A stretch of 5,607 nt of DNA from Candidatus Poribacteria bacterium (GTDB lineage: Bacteria; Poribacteria; WGA-4E; UBA9662). Positions 1 to 5,607 of the stretch are shown here, piece after piece (the first letter of the stretch is position 1; each line of letters begins with the position of its first letter). The position numbers and the translations under genes were made by a program. The notes beneath the pieces were generated by a model. The model was not told the DNA's origin, ran no database searches, and worked only from the letters and a program-made list of their open reading frames with translations. The DNA is taken from the NCBI GenBank assembly GCA_002699335.1, contig PACG01000112.1:4065-9671 (forward strand), in the 5' to 3' direction.

Positions 1-111
1 AGGCAGCGATTACCAGCCATGGTCAGGACGGCTCCAGCTAAAGACTTTACCAATTCGACCGCTGCTTTGACCGAAACACTTGGTGGCTGACGGAGACACC
101 GAGCAAGACTA
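1..111. other. Upstream leader with no supported gene
   Basis: No complete gene is visible here. The frame of the downstream gene is open from position 42, just after a TAA at 39-41, but contains no ATG before 126. The translated stretch contains FDRNTWWLTE and could be the tail of a decayed or frameshifted upstream gene. The other two + frames close at 68-70 and 88-90, so the 3' end of an upstream gene entering from outside the window is also possible. No promoter hexamers are convincing. Confidence 0.3.
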
Positions 112-118
112 AGAGAGG
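111..118 (+). promoter_or_regulatory. Shine-Dalgarno that decides the start of the propeller-esterase gene
   Basis: AAGAGAGG lies 7 nt before the ATG at 126. That is good spacing, whereas it is only 1 nt before the in-frame TTG at 120. The ATG at 126 is therefore the better start, and the two extra N-terminal residues given by the TTG are rejected. Confidence 0.65.
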
Positions 119-125
119 TTTGTCG

Positions 126-2375
126 ATGCATTACCACTTTCAAATTAGCTCTCCGACGTTCCTGCAAGCGCTGGTTCTGTCGTGTTACATCACCGCTCCA
201 ACTTTTGGGGACGAACTGCCGGAAAAGCTCAAACCGTGGTTAGAGCCGCAGTCGTGGCAACGCGACACCAATGGCCCCATTCTTTCGCTAGGTCAGCCGG
301 GGCAGTTTGATGATACCCATATCTTTGCTCCTGCCGTAGTTCGCGAGAATGATCTCTACCTGCTGTGGTACTGCGGCTCCCGGGGGACAGTGAAGGAGCG
401 GGTCTTTCGACTGGGATTGGCGACGAGCGAAAACGGTCGCCTTTTTACTCGCCACAAGAACAACCCAGTCTATGGCTTCAACGACGATCAGCACTCGATT
501 CTGACGCCGGCACTACTGCGCTCTCCTGATGGTCAGGTCTTGCGCCAAGACGGCCAGTTCCGCATGTGGTTCAGTTCCACGGTGCTTCAGGACAAAACTG
601 GATTGCACACACTACACCAGGCGACCAGTGACGACGGGATCACCTGGTCGAAACCGTCCGAGCCTCTGCTGGAGCATGTCTACGCTCCAGCCATTATTCG
701 CGAGAGTCGCCAGTATCTGATGTGGTACGTAGATGTAAAAAAGAGCCCGTGGGTCATTCGCCATGCGACCAGCGACGACGGTCGAAGGTGGCGAGTTTCA
801 CCGGAACCCTGCCTGATCATCGATCAATCGTGGGAACACACACGGCTGTTTTATCCCACCGTGGTAAAGATCGACGGTGTGTACATGATGTGGTATGGTA
901 GCTACTGGAAGGATCGCGGCAACACCACAGCGACAGGCTTCGCGGTAAGCCTCAACGGACTGAAATGGTACAAGCATCCGCACAACCCGGTTCTCCGTCC
1001 CGCTCCGAACCGCAAGTGGGAATCACACTACGTAAGCAGCCAGTCGGTGATGCAGCTACCGGATGGTTCATTCCGCATCTGGTATGCCAGCCGAAAGACG
1101 CCGCCATTTGTCAATAAATACTTTGCGCTCAATACGGCGGTATGGAAGCCGTCTGAAAGAGGGGCTACGCCAAAAACCGAGGCCAGTGTTTCCGCGGCCG
1201 GAGCCGGACTGCAGGAGTTTCGCCACTGGCGCCAGCAACTGCGGCACCGACTCCGCCAAATGCTGGGTATTCCCGACAAGCGTGTGCCGCTGGCGGCCGA
1301 ACGGCGCGGGCAAGTGGAGTGGAACGGCATTGTAATTGAAAAATGGGTCTTTACGAGCGAGCCGGGTTCACGCCTACCAGCAGTGCTTTATCGCCCCCAA
1401 GAGCCGAGGGATAAAATGCCAGCCATCGTGCTTACCTTCGGGCATGGCGGCAGCAAGAGTCAGTGGCAGTACAACTACGGTGGCTTGGTCTACGCCAAGC
1501 TAGGGCTGGCCTGTCTGGCGATAGATCCACTCGGTGAAGAAGAGCGTCATCAACAGGGGCATCTGGGCACCCGTGCGCACGACCCCAAATCAGTGAGCGA
1601 CCGCGCCGACCAGGCGAACCGGCTAATCATGGGCAAGCTGGTTTTCGACACCATGCGCGGCATCGATTTTCTGCTCCAGCGCAACGACATCGATCCGGAG
1701 TGGATCGGCGTGGCAGGCAATTCACTGGGTGGCGCCAAGGCCGGCTGGATGGCGGCGCTGGAACCGCGAATCAAAATGGCGATCGTTTCGGGATGGGCTT
1801 ACGACGACGTTGTCCTACGAACGAAATACTGCACACGTCTGCCCAACGAAAGAATGCGGGAGCAACTCTCATGGACCGATTACGCCTCGCTCGCTGCCCC
1901 GGATTGTACCGTGTTGCTCGCCAACGGTGAGGCAGACTGGATCATTGACCAAGGAGAGAACTCGGTTTGGGAGCGGACGCGACAAGTTGTTAGCACGGCA
2001 TCGAACGTCTACAAACAACTCGGCTCGCCGGACGGCATTCGCGCCTGGTTCGAGGCCGAAGGTGGTCATCGACCGTACTTTGTCTACAAGCAGTCGCTGG
2101 AGTGGATTCACCAACATCTCGGCACGCCGGCCATGACGCTACAGCAGATTCGCGAATTGCCCACGGTGAACTCTGGCCAATGGTGCGACCAGCACGGCAT
2201 CCAATTGGAGCATCTGTACGGAACACCGTTGCATCAGCGCGGGGCAACGCTACCTGATCTGGGACTGCGTCCTACCCCACGTGAAAAGCTATCTTGTCTC
2301 AAGCCCGATGAACTCGGCTCGCCTCAGTTCACGGTGGAGGGCTGGCTACAGGAGATCGAAGGAAAATCCAGATGA
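126..2375 (+). CDS. Exported five-bladed propeller (GH43/GH130-like) fused to an alpha/beta serine hydrolase
   Basis: The product is 749 residues from ATG 126. The N-terminus has a hydrophobic stretch (about 12-28) ending near TFG-DE, which looks like a signal peptide although its n-region carries histidines rather than Lys/Arg; periplasmic or outer-surface location is inferred. Residues about 45-340 contain five repeats of a P-A-[VI]-[VI] strand followed by a [ML]-W-[YF] strand (WY/WF at 81, 148, 200, 256, 319). SxxGxxW turns lie at 168-174, 216-222 and 275-281. This is the five-bladed propeller pattern of GH43/GH32/GH130-type proteins. A Ser/Ala-rich linker (about 343-362) leads to an alpha/beta hydrolase (about 365-670). 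It has an HGG oxyanion-type loop (440-442), nucleophile elbow GNSLGG with Ser533, probable acid Asp604 in GEADW and His648 in GGH. The hydrolase resembles acetyl-xylan-esterase or dienelactone-hydrolase types, so deacylation of a polysaccharide is a reasonable guess. A tail of about 80 residues is unassigned. Whether the propeller is catalytic or only binds sugar is unclear. The stop overlaps the ATG of a broken gene. Confidence 0.85.
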   Translation: MHYHFQISSPTFLQALVLSCYITAPTFGDELPEKLKPWLEPQSWQRDTNGPILSLGQPGQFDDTHIFAPAVVRENDLYLLWYCGSRGTVKERVFRLGLATSENGRLFTRHKNNPVYGFNDDQHSILTPALLRSPDGQVLRQDGQFRMWFSSTVLQDKTGLHTLHQATSDDGITWSKPSEPLLEHVYAPAIIRESRQYLMWYVDVKKSPWVIRHATSDDGRRWRVSPEPCLIIDQSWEHTRLFYPTVVKIDGVYMMWYGSYWKDRGNTTATGFAVSLNGLKWYKHPHNPVLRPAPNRKWESHYVSSQSVMQLPDGSFRIWYASRKTPPFVNKYFALNTAVWKPSERGATPKTEASVSAAGAGLQEFRHWRQQLRHRLRQMLGIPDKRVPLAAERRGQVEWNGIVIEKWVFTSEPGSRLPAVLYRPQEPRDKMPAIVLTFGHGGSKSQWQYNYGGLVYAKLGLACLAIDPLGEEERHQQGHLGTRAHDPKSVSDRADQANRLIMGKLVFDTMRGIDFLLQRNDIDPEWIGVAGNSLGGAKAGWMAALEPRIKMAIVSGWAYDDVVLRTKYCTRLPNERMREQLSWTDYASLAAPDCTVLLANGEADWIIDQGENSVWERTRQVVSTASNVYKQLGSPDGIRAWFEAEGGHRPYFVYKQSLEWIHQHLGTPAMTLQQIRELPTVNSGQWCDQHGIQLEHLYGTPLHQRGATLPDLGLRPTPREKLSCLKPDELGSPQFTVEGWLQEIEGKSR

Positions 2376-2461
2376 CTGCTCGAGCGCGAATCGTGAAGTC
2401 CTTTTAGCGCCTGCTGCTGTTGTTCATTGTTGCAACTTGGAATTTGCCGGCCAGGGTTTGA
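2372..2461 (+). pseudogene. N-terminal remnant of a secreted protein, broken by TAG
   Basis: An ATG at 2372 overlaps the TGA of the preceding gene (ATGA), as in a translationally coupled operon. Read through one TAG (2405-2407), the frame gives MTARARIVKSF, stop, then RLLLLFIVATWNLPARV, ending at TGA 2459-2461. This is a textbook signal-peptide layout: a basic n-region, a Leu/Ile/Val core, then small and polar residues. I infer that a second exported protein once followed the propeller-esterase gene and that only its start remains. No body domain can be recognised downstream. Alternatives are a chance hydrophobic stretch or a sequencing error at the TAG; the later TGA and the missing body argue against a simple error. 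Confidence 0.4.
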
Positions 2462-2571
2462 AAGTGAGACGGCAAGGCGGCTGAGGAGATTCGGTTGAAT
2501 ATAGAAAAGATGGCTGCAACCAAAGTTAAGCAAGTTAGAGGAGGGTTTAAAAGTTATTACTGCGCGAGTTT

Positions 2572-2632
2572 TATAATTGAAAGAGGTACAACGCCGCCTG
2601 TGATGAGAGAAAACTGACAGCTATAATCGAAA
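2572..2632 (+). repeat. Two copies of TATAATnGAAAG, 50 bp apart
   Basis: TATAATTGAAAG (2572-2583) and TATAATCGAAAG (2622-2633) match in 11 of 12 bases and start exactly 50 bp apart. Each contains a perfect -10-type hexamer, but neither has a good TTGACA-like box 16-18 bp upstream. They could be tandem -10 elements of promoters serving the small ORFs and the sulfatase operon, or a chance repeat. The 50-bp offset is not a multiple of three, so they do not encode a repeated peptide. Confidence 0.3.
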
Positions 2633-2862
2633 GGTTTGCTCAAAACTGAGGGATCGGTTTGATTTCCAAGGCTCTCTTCGAGTACAACCGTACCAAAGGT
2701 GCCATTTATCCTCTACCGGATATAGCGCTGGGGATAATGACCAACCTCGTTTAGGCAGGTATCGACATAATCTCTAATACCGAAGCACCGACAGTCGGCA
2801 TGACCCACTTTACCTCGGCTCAATCGTCCGACTCTATAGCAAAGAAAGAAATGAGAAATTAA
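2581..2862 (+). pseudogene. Degraded C-terminal part of an unidentified gene
   Basis: One frame reads as plausible protein through two stops (TGA 2647-2649 and TAG 2752-2754) to a TAA at 2860-2862. Segments include KLTAIIERFAQN, then LISKALFEYNRTKG and DIALGIMTNLV, then AGIDIISNTEAPTVGMTHF with a polar tail SSDSIAKKEMRN. First codon positions are strongly purine-rich, especially after 2755, which fits former coding. The TAA lies only 3 nt before the ATG of the next small ORF, as in an operon. I cannot name the family. An alternative is stop-codon recoding (TGA as Sec, TAG as Pyl), but no supporting gene or structure is seen. The opposite strand is also open over most of this interval, so confidence is limited. 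Confidence 0.35.
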
Positions 2863-2865
2863 GTA

Positions 2866-2973
2866 ATGGGTTTTATAGAACTGATATTCCCCTATGTTGT
2901 GGCAGTTGTGGTTTTTTGTTGGGTAGTTAGGAAAAGAGGTGAAAAAAGGAAGGAAAAATCTGATGAAAGTTAA
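2866..2973 (+). CDS. Possible 35-residue single-pass membrane protein
   Basis: This is ATG to TAA, 35 residues. Residues about 3-21 form one hydrophobic helix (FIELIFPYVVAVVVFCWVV), followed by a strongly basic tail starting RKRGEKRKEK. By the positive-inside rule the C-terminus should be cytoplasmic. The start is 3 nt after the TAA of the degraded upstream frame, and its end overlaps the next small ORF by 11 nt. The ribosome site is weak (only GAAA/GAG-type purines upstream). It could be a real small membrane protein, or a surviving piece of a larger decayed membrane gene. No family is recognised. Confidence 0.4.
   Translation: MGFIELIFPYVVAVVVFCWVVRKRGEKRKEKSDES
2946..2953 (+). promoter_or_regulatory. 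Strong Shine-Dalgarno before a 20-residue ORF
   Basis: AAGGAAGG sits 9 nt upstream of the ATG at 2963. This is the best ribosome-binding site in the gap and the main reason to take the tiny ORF seriously. Confidence 0.45.
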
Positions 2974-3025
2974 AGTTATCCAAGATACCACAGTGGAACC
3001 ATCCATCGTCTCGGCAGGCGCCTGA
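2963..3025 (+). CDS. 20-residue peptide ORF directly ahead of the sulfatase gene
   Basis: This is ATG to TGA, 20 residues: it begins MKVKVIQD and ends PSIVSAGA. It has a strong, well-spaced Shine-Dalgarno, overlaps the 35-residue ORF by 11 nt in another frame, and its TGA overlaps the GAGG that precedes the sulfatase start 10 nt later. Such placement could couple translation into the sulfatase gene (leader-peptide role). It could equally be the surviving N-terminus of a gene lost by deletion. There is no recognisable domain, no attenuator-type codon run and no precursor-peptide hallmark such as a GG leader or Cys-rich core. Confidence 0.3.
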   Translation: MKVKVIQDTTVEPSIVSAGA

Positions 3026-3027
3026 GG
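3024..3027 (+). promoter_or_regulatory. Ribosome-binding site of the sulfatase gene
   Basis: GAGG lies 8 nt before the ATG at 3036 and supports that start over the in-frame ATGs at 3042 and 3051. It overlaps the TGA of the 20-residue ORF, so ribosomes ending there would stop next to the sulfatase start. Confidence 0.5.
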
Positions 3028-3035
3028 CAGAAAGA

Positions 3036-4445
3036 ATGGAAATGAATGAAATGACCTCTCAGCACGAACGGCCTAATATCGTTTTAGTTTTGTGGCACGA
3101 TTTGGGAGATTGGCTAGGCTGCTATGGATATCAACCCACGCCATCTCCCCATGCAGATGCATTGTCAAGACAAGGTGTTCGGCTGACCAATTATTTTAGC
3201 GCTTGTCCGATTTGCTGTCCTAGTCGAGCCGCCATACTTACCGGCCTATTGCCGCATGCCAATGGAGTTAACGGTCAGATCAATCGCGGTTGGGGCCTGG
3301 ATCGGCATATCTCACCACTGGCACAGATATTACGTGATGAAGGTTACACCACCTATCTAGTGGGGTTTAGCCATGCTTGCCAAGATCCAACTTGGGAAGG
3401 GTTTGATAATCTACAAGGTGGTCCTGACCCAGAGCAACCAGCTAAAGCACGCGCTATTTTTGAGCGTCATAGCCAACAGACGTCCGATGATTCTCCTTTT
3501 TTCCTAACGCTGACCACTCAGGCTGTTCACCGGCCTTTTGGTGGGGATCACAACCCAGGTCTGGTCGACCAAGTTAGCTTGCCTCCCTACTTACCAGATC
3601 TGCCTGCTGTGCGAGAAGATGTAGCCTGTTTACATCACTATATTGCTCAAGCAGACGATCAACTAGGTCAAATTTTGACCGCTTTAGATGAGACTGGACT
3701 GACACAAGAAACCCTTTTCATCTTCACCACAGATCACGGTGCAGCATTCGGCCGAGCAAAGGCTACATTGTATGATCCTGGTCTCAAAATTTCGTTCTTG
3801 GCTCGTTGGCCTGGCGTTATTTCGCCTCATAGCCAGATTGATGCCTTGTTGAGTAATGTTGACTTCACGCCAACAATCTTGGATTTGGTTGGTATTTCAC
3901 CCCCACAGGCTGAAACCACATTTCACGGACAGAGTTTTGCCGCCCTTTTACGTCATGAGCCGTATCATCAACATAGGGCAATTTATGCCGAACATACGTA
4001 CGGCGTGATGTACTATCCAGCTCGGGCCATTCGCACAGAAAGATACAAATACATCGTCAATTTCAGGCCTAATCAACCACTGATCTTGGAACCGCACATC
4101 ATTACCCGGTGCGGAGAGCAGATGGTCAATCAGTATTATTCCTCGCCTTTGCCTGGAGAGGAACTTTACGATCTGCAGGAAGATCCACACGAGTTCTATA
4201 ATCTAGCGAATAATTTGCATTACGGACAGGTTCGTCGGGACCTAAGAAGCCAACTATTTACCTATTTCCGCCAATCTAAGGATCCACTATTGGACGGTCC
4301 AGTTCCTGACCCGTCAGGTGATCATACACCAGCACGTACTTTTGAGCGGTTATGGCGACGAACCGATGATGGATTGTACGAAATTGATTTACCGCCGATT
4401 TGGCAAAATCTGCCTGGCCAGACAGCTACAGAGAAAATGTTATGA
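3036..4445 (+). CDS. Type I (formylglycine) sulfatase, N-sulfoglucosamine-sulfohydrolase-like
   Basis: The product is 469 residues, a normal length for the S1 sulfatase family, which hydrolyses sulfate esters or sulfamates using a formylglycine made from Cys or Ser. The conserved core opens at residue 12 (RPNIVLVLWHDLGDWLGCYG). The signature CCPSRAAILTG places the formylglycine precursor at Cys60, with Arg64 in C-x-P-S-R; LLPHANGVNG follows. His165 (in VHRPF), Asp233-His234 in TTDHG and Lys242 complete the expected active-site set. The usual first metal-binding DD is HD here (21-22), as I recall for a subset of environmental sulfatases related to heparan N-sulfatase. The C-terminal subdomain contains the typical ELYDLQEDPHEFYNL. 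No signal peptide is present, so the enzyme is probably cytoplasmic, which is less common for sulfatases. The Cys needs a maturase (FGE or anSME) that is not in the window. The exact substrate is unknown. Its stop overlaps the next gene's start. Confidence 0.93.
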   Translation: MEMNEMTSQHERPNIVLVLWHDLGDWLGCYGYQPTPSPHADALSRQGVRLTNYFSACPICCPSRAAILTGLLPHANGVNGQINRGWGLDRHISPLAQILRDEGYTTYLVGFSHACQDPTWEGFDNLQGGPDPEQPAKARAIFERHSQQTSDDSPFFLTLTTQAVHRPFGGDHNPGLVDQVSLPPYLPDLPAVREDVACLHHYIAQADDQLGQILTALDETGLTQETLFIFTTDHGAAFGRAKATLYDPGLKISFLARWPGVISPHSQIDALLSNVDFTPTILDLVGISPPQAETTFHGQSFAALLRHEPYHQHRAIYAEHTYGVMYYPARAIRTERYKYIVNFRPNQPLILEPHIITRCGEQMVNQYYSSPLPGEELYDLQEDPHEFYNLANNLHYGQVRRDLRSQLFTYFRQSKDPLLDGPVPDPSGDHTPARTFERLWRRTDDGLYEIDLPPIWQNLPGQTATEKML

Positions 4446-5467
4446 TTCAAAAATTTACCATCAGCCGAGACGATTCCATTTACGAAGCTTGGCCGGATGT
4501 TGTGCTGACTCCTTCCGGTAAACTGATTTGCGTTTTCGCTGAATGCACCCACCACCATGATCGCTCTTATACGAGAATTATGCTCACCGAATCAGTGGAT
4601 CGAGGGCGAACTTGGTCACCCAAACGGGCCTTGACAGATGGGACCCAGGGTTTGCCGTACTACAACTGTGGGCGCATAATGCAACTAAGTGACGGCCGCT
4701 ATGTCGTCCTTGTAGACAAGATATATGATCGAGGGGAGAGTGGCGGGCGAATTCAGCTCTATTTCAGCCAGGATCAAGGTCAAACCTGGAGTGAGCCGGT
4801 CGAAACACCTGCTCGCGGTATTGTAGCGGATAAACTGCTTGAACTTGACAGCGGGCGCTGGATTCTATCTTGCCACGATAAAGAAATCAACTTTGGCTAT
4901 TTGGTTCAACGTCTATGGTATTCAGATGACCATGGGCGAACTTGGTCGGAGCCAGTGGTGGTCGGACGGCAGCCTGGGCTGAATCTGTGTGAAGTATCGA
5001 TTTTACCTATTGAGAATCAAACGTTGGTTGCCTTCATGCGTGAGAATTCTTTCCAAGGCTGGGATTGCTTCAAAACCATCTCCAACGACAATGGCGAAAC
5101 CTGGGGTGACCTGATTAACTTCCCGCTTCCAGCCTGTCACCGACCGGTAGCCGGTTGGCTGCAAAATGGTCAAATAATGATTATCCATCGCTTCATACAA
5201 GGAGGGAAAGGCGGTTTCTTTGGCGGACATCAAAACTTTTTTGCAGCCTTAACCGATAAGGATTCGGCCCTGGCCCAAACCCGTGATGACGCACAGACGC
5301 GCATTCTGCCCATTGACTTCGACCGCTCGCCCACAAGTGATACCGGCTATTCGGGTTGGGTGCAGTTTGATGACAGCGAAATATACATTGCCAATTATGT
5401 GGTTGATGATGCACCCAAAGGGCAAATACGTGGTTATGCGTTAAGCCTGGCAGATTTTATACTTTAA
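4442..5467 (+). CDS. Sialidase-like six-bladed propeller with four Asp-boxes (BNR family)
   Basis: The product is 341 residues from ATG 4442. This start is chosen because it forms an ATGA overlap with the sulfatase stop and has AGAGA 7 nt upstream; a TTG at 4400 would need a 46-bp overlap. Four canonical Asp-boxes S-x-D-x-G-x-T-W lie at residues 51-58, 109-116, 161-168 and 214-221, which is the signature of sialidase-fold (GH33/BNR) propellers. Other sialidase-like positions are Asp19 in WPDVVLTP, Arg41/Arg45 in the first blade, Glu184 in CEVSILP with Arg200 in AFMREN, Arg234 and Arg250, and a GYSGW strand near 302-306. The typical FRIP motif is missing, so true sialidase activity is not assured; a related exo-glycosidase or a sulfated-sugar-specific enzyme is equally possible. 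There is no signal peptide, so it is likely cytoplasmic and works with the coupled sulfatase. Confidence 0.85.
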   Translation: MIQKFTISRDDSIYEAWPDVVLTPSGKLICVFAECTHHHDRSYTRIMLTESVDRGRTWSPKRALTDGTQGLPYYNCGRIMQLSDGRYVVLVDKIYDRGESGGRIQLYFSQDQGQTWSEPVETPARGIVADKLLELDSGRWILSCHDKEINFGYLVQRLWYSDDHGRTWSEPVVVGRQPGLNLCEVSILPIENQTLVAFMRENSFQGWDCFKTISNDNGETWGDLINFPLPACHRPVAGWLQNGQIMIIHRFIQGGKGGFFGGHQNFFAALTDKDSALAQTRDDAQTRILPIDFDRSPTSDTGYSGWVQFDDSEIYIANYVVDDAPKGQIRGYALSLADFIL

Positions 5468-5607
5468 TCCGAATGATTAGTGGCGGGGGAAATTTAGCGA
5501 GATGAATAAGATAAAGTATGGAGGCGGAGTTCTACGAAACTAAAGGCTATCGCTGAAACCCGCGCAAAAGATAACTGGTGTACGGGGTAATCAGGCGGGC
5601 ATCAGCT
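5468..5607. other. Tail of the window, no supported gene
   Basis: After the sialidase-like gene there is a weak inverted repeat TAATC-CGAAT-GATTA around its stop with no T-run, so no terminator is called. An ATG at 5502 opens only 13 codons before TAA 5541-5543, and an ATG at 5518 only 12. A GGAGGCGGAG at 5520-5529 looks like a strong ribosome site but has no start codon at a usable distance. The next gene, if any, starts outside or is broken here. Confidence 0.4.

Larger units (their letters stand above)
2376..3035. other. 660-bp gap without an intact large gene
   Basis: This region separates the GC-richer left gene from the AT-richer right operon. It contains the broken signal-peptide start (2372-2461), an AT- and purine-rich stretch (about 2480-2580) with no coding signal, a broken coding-like frame (2581-2862), and two tiny overlapping ORFs (2866-3025). 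No strong hairpin followed by a T-run, and hence no intrinsic terminator, is visible after the first gene. A short palindrome CCGACAGTCGG occurs at 2788-2798 and may be fortuitous. Confidence 0.6.

Noticed and set aside
138..187. Lipoprotein signal (LVLSC) in the first gene
   Set aside because: The residues before Cys20 fit a lipobox poorly (Leu at -2) and the n-region lacks Lys/Arg; a plain signal peptide is the better guess.
1028..1330. Minus- and plus-frame ORFs of 80-100 residues inside the propeller-esterase gene
   Set aside because: They are Arg/Ser/Pro-rich, out-of-frame readings of a GC-rich gene whose own frame carries clear domains.
1729..2136. 135-residue + ORF in another frame over the esterase nucleophile region
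   Set aside because: It is an Arg/Ser/Thr-rich low-complexity translation, entirely within the catalytic domain of the real gene; no ribosome site.
2788..2798. Palindrome CCGACAGTCGG as an operator or hairpin
   Set aside because: It is only 11 bp, too tight for a terminator stem, has no T-run, and lies inside a former coding frame.
2713..3006. Minus-strand 97-residue ORF across the gap
   Set aside because: It has no ribosome site, a composition rich in Phe, His and Cys with no domain, and it overlaps + strand frames with better coding character and spacing. Treated as a shadow, though it weakens certainty about the + strand remnant.
5465..5479. Inverted repeat TAATC-CGAAT-GATTA as a terminator
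   Set aside because: The stem is five AT-rich pairs with no T-run after it, too weak for an intrinsic terminator.
1..5607. CRISPR array, tRNA, rRNA or insertion sequence
   Set aside because: No regularly spaced repeats, cloverleaf-like segments, rRNA motifs, transposase domains or terminal inverted repeats were seen on either strand.

Overview
The window is a piece of a bacterial carbohydrate-degradation region. It holds three intact protein genes, all on the + strand, plus an eroded gap of about 660 bp. The gene types (a secreted propeller/esterase fusion, a formylglycine sulfatase and an Asp-box sialidase-like protein) suit sulfatase-rich bacteria such as Planctomycetota, Poribacteria or related environmental lineages. 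No ribosomal or other phylogenetic marker is present, so this assignment is only an inference.

Left part (1-2375): a short leader with a clear Shine-Dalgarno, then a large gene for a predicted exported two-domain protein. Its N-terminal half is a five-bladed beta-propeller of the GH43/GH32/GH130 fold type. Its C-terminal half is an alpha/beta serine hydrolase with a complete Ser-Asp-His set, most like acetyl-xylan-esterase or dienelactone-hydrolase-type enzymes.

Middle part (2376-3035): no intact large gene. Three things stand out. (a) A secretion-signal-like N-terminus starts in an ATGA overlap with the first gene and is cut by an in-frame TAG. (b) Between 2581 and 2862 one frame has coding-like composition but is broken by a TGA and a TAG. 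(c) Two tiny ORFs, a 35-residue one-helix membrane protein and a 20-residue peptide with an excellent Shine-Dalgarno, overlap each other and lead directly into the sulfatase gene. The stretch looks like a scar of gene loss or rearrangement, and base composition falls from GC-richer on the left to AT-richer on the right across it.

Right part (3036-5467): a two-gene operon with an ATGA stop/start overlap. It encodes a type I sulfatase (C-x-P-S-R signature, HD metal-site variant) and a six-bladed, four-Asp-box sialidase-like protein. Neither has a signal peptide. The simplest reading is an intracellular pair in which a sulfated sugar is desulfated and then cleaved, or otherwise processed, by the propeller enzyme. 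The substrate cannot be read from the sequence. The last 140 bases hold no supported gene.
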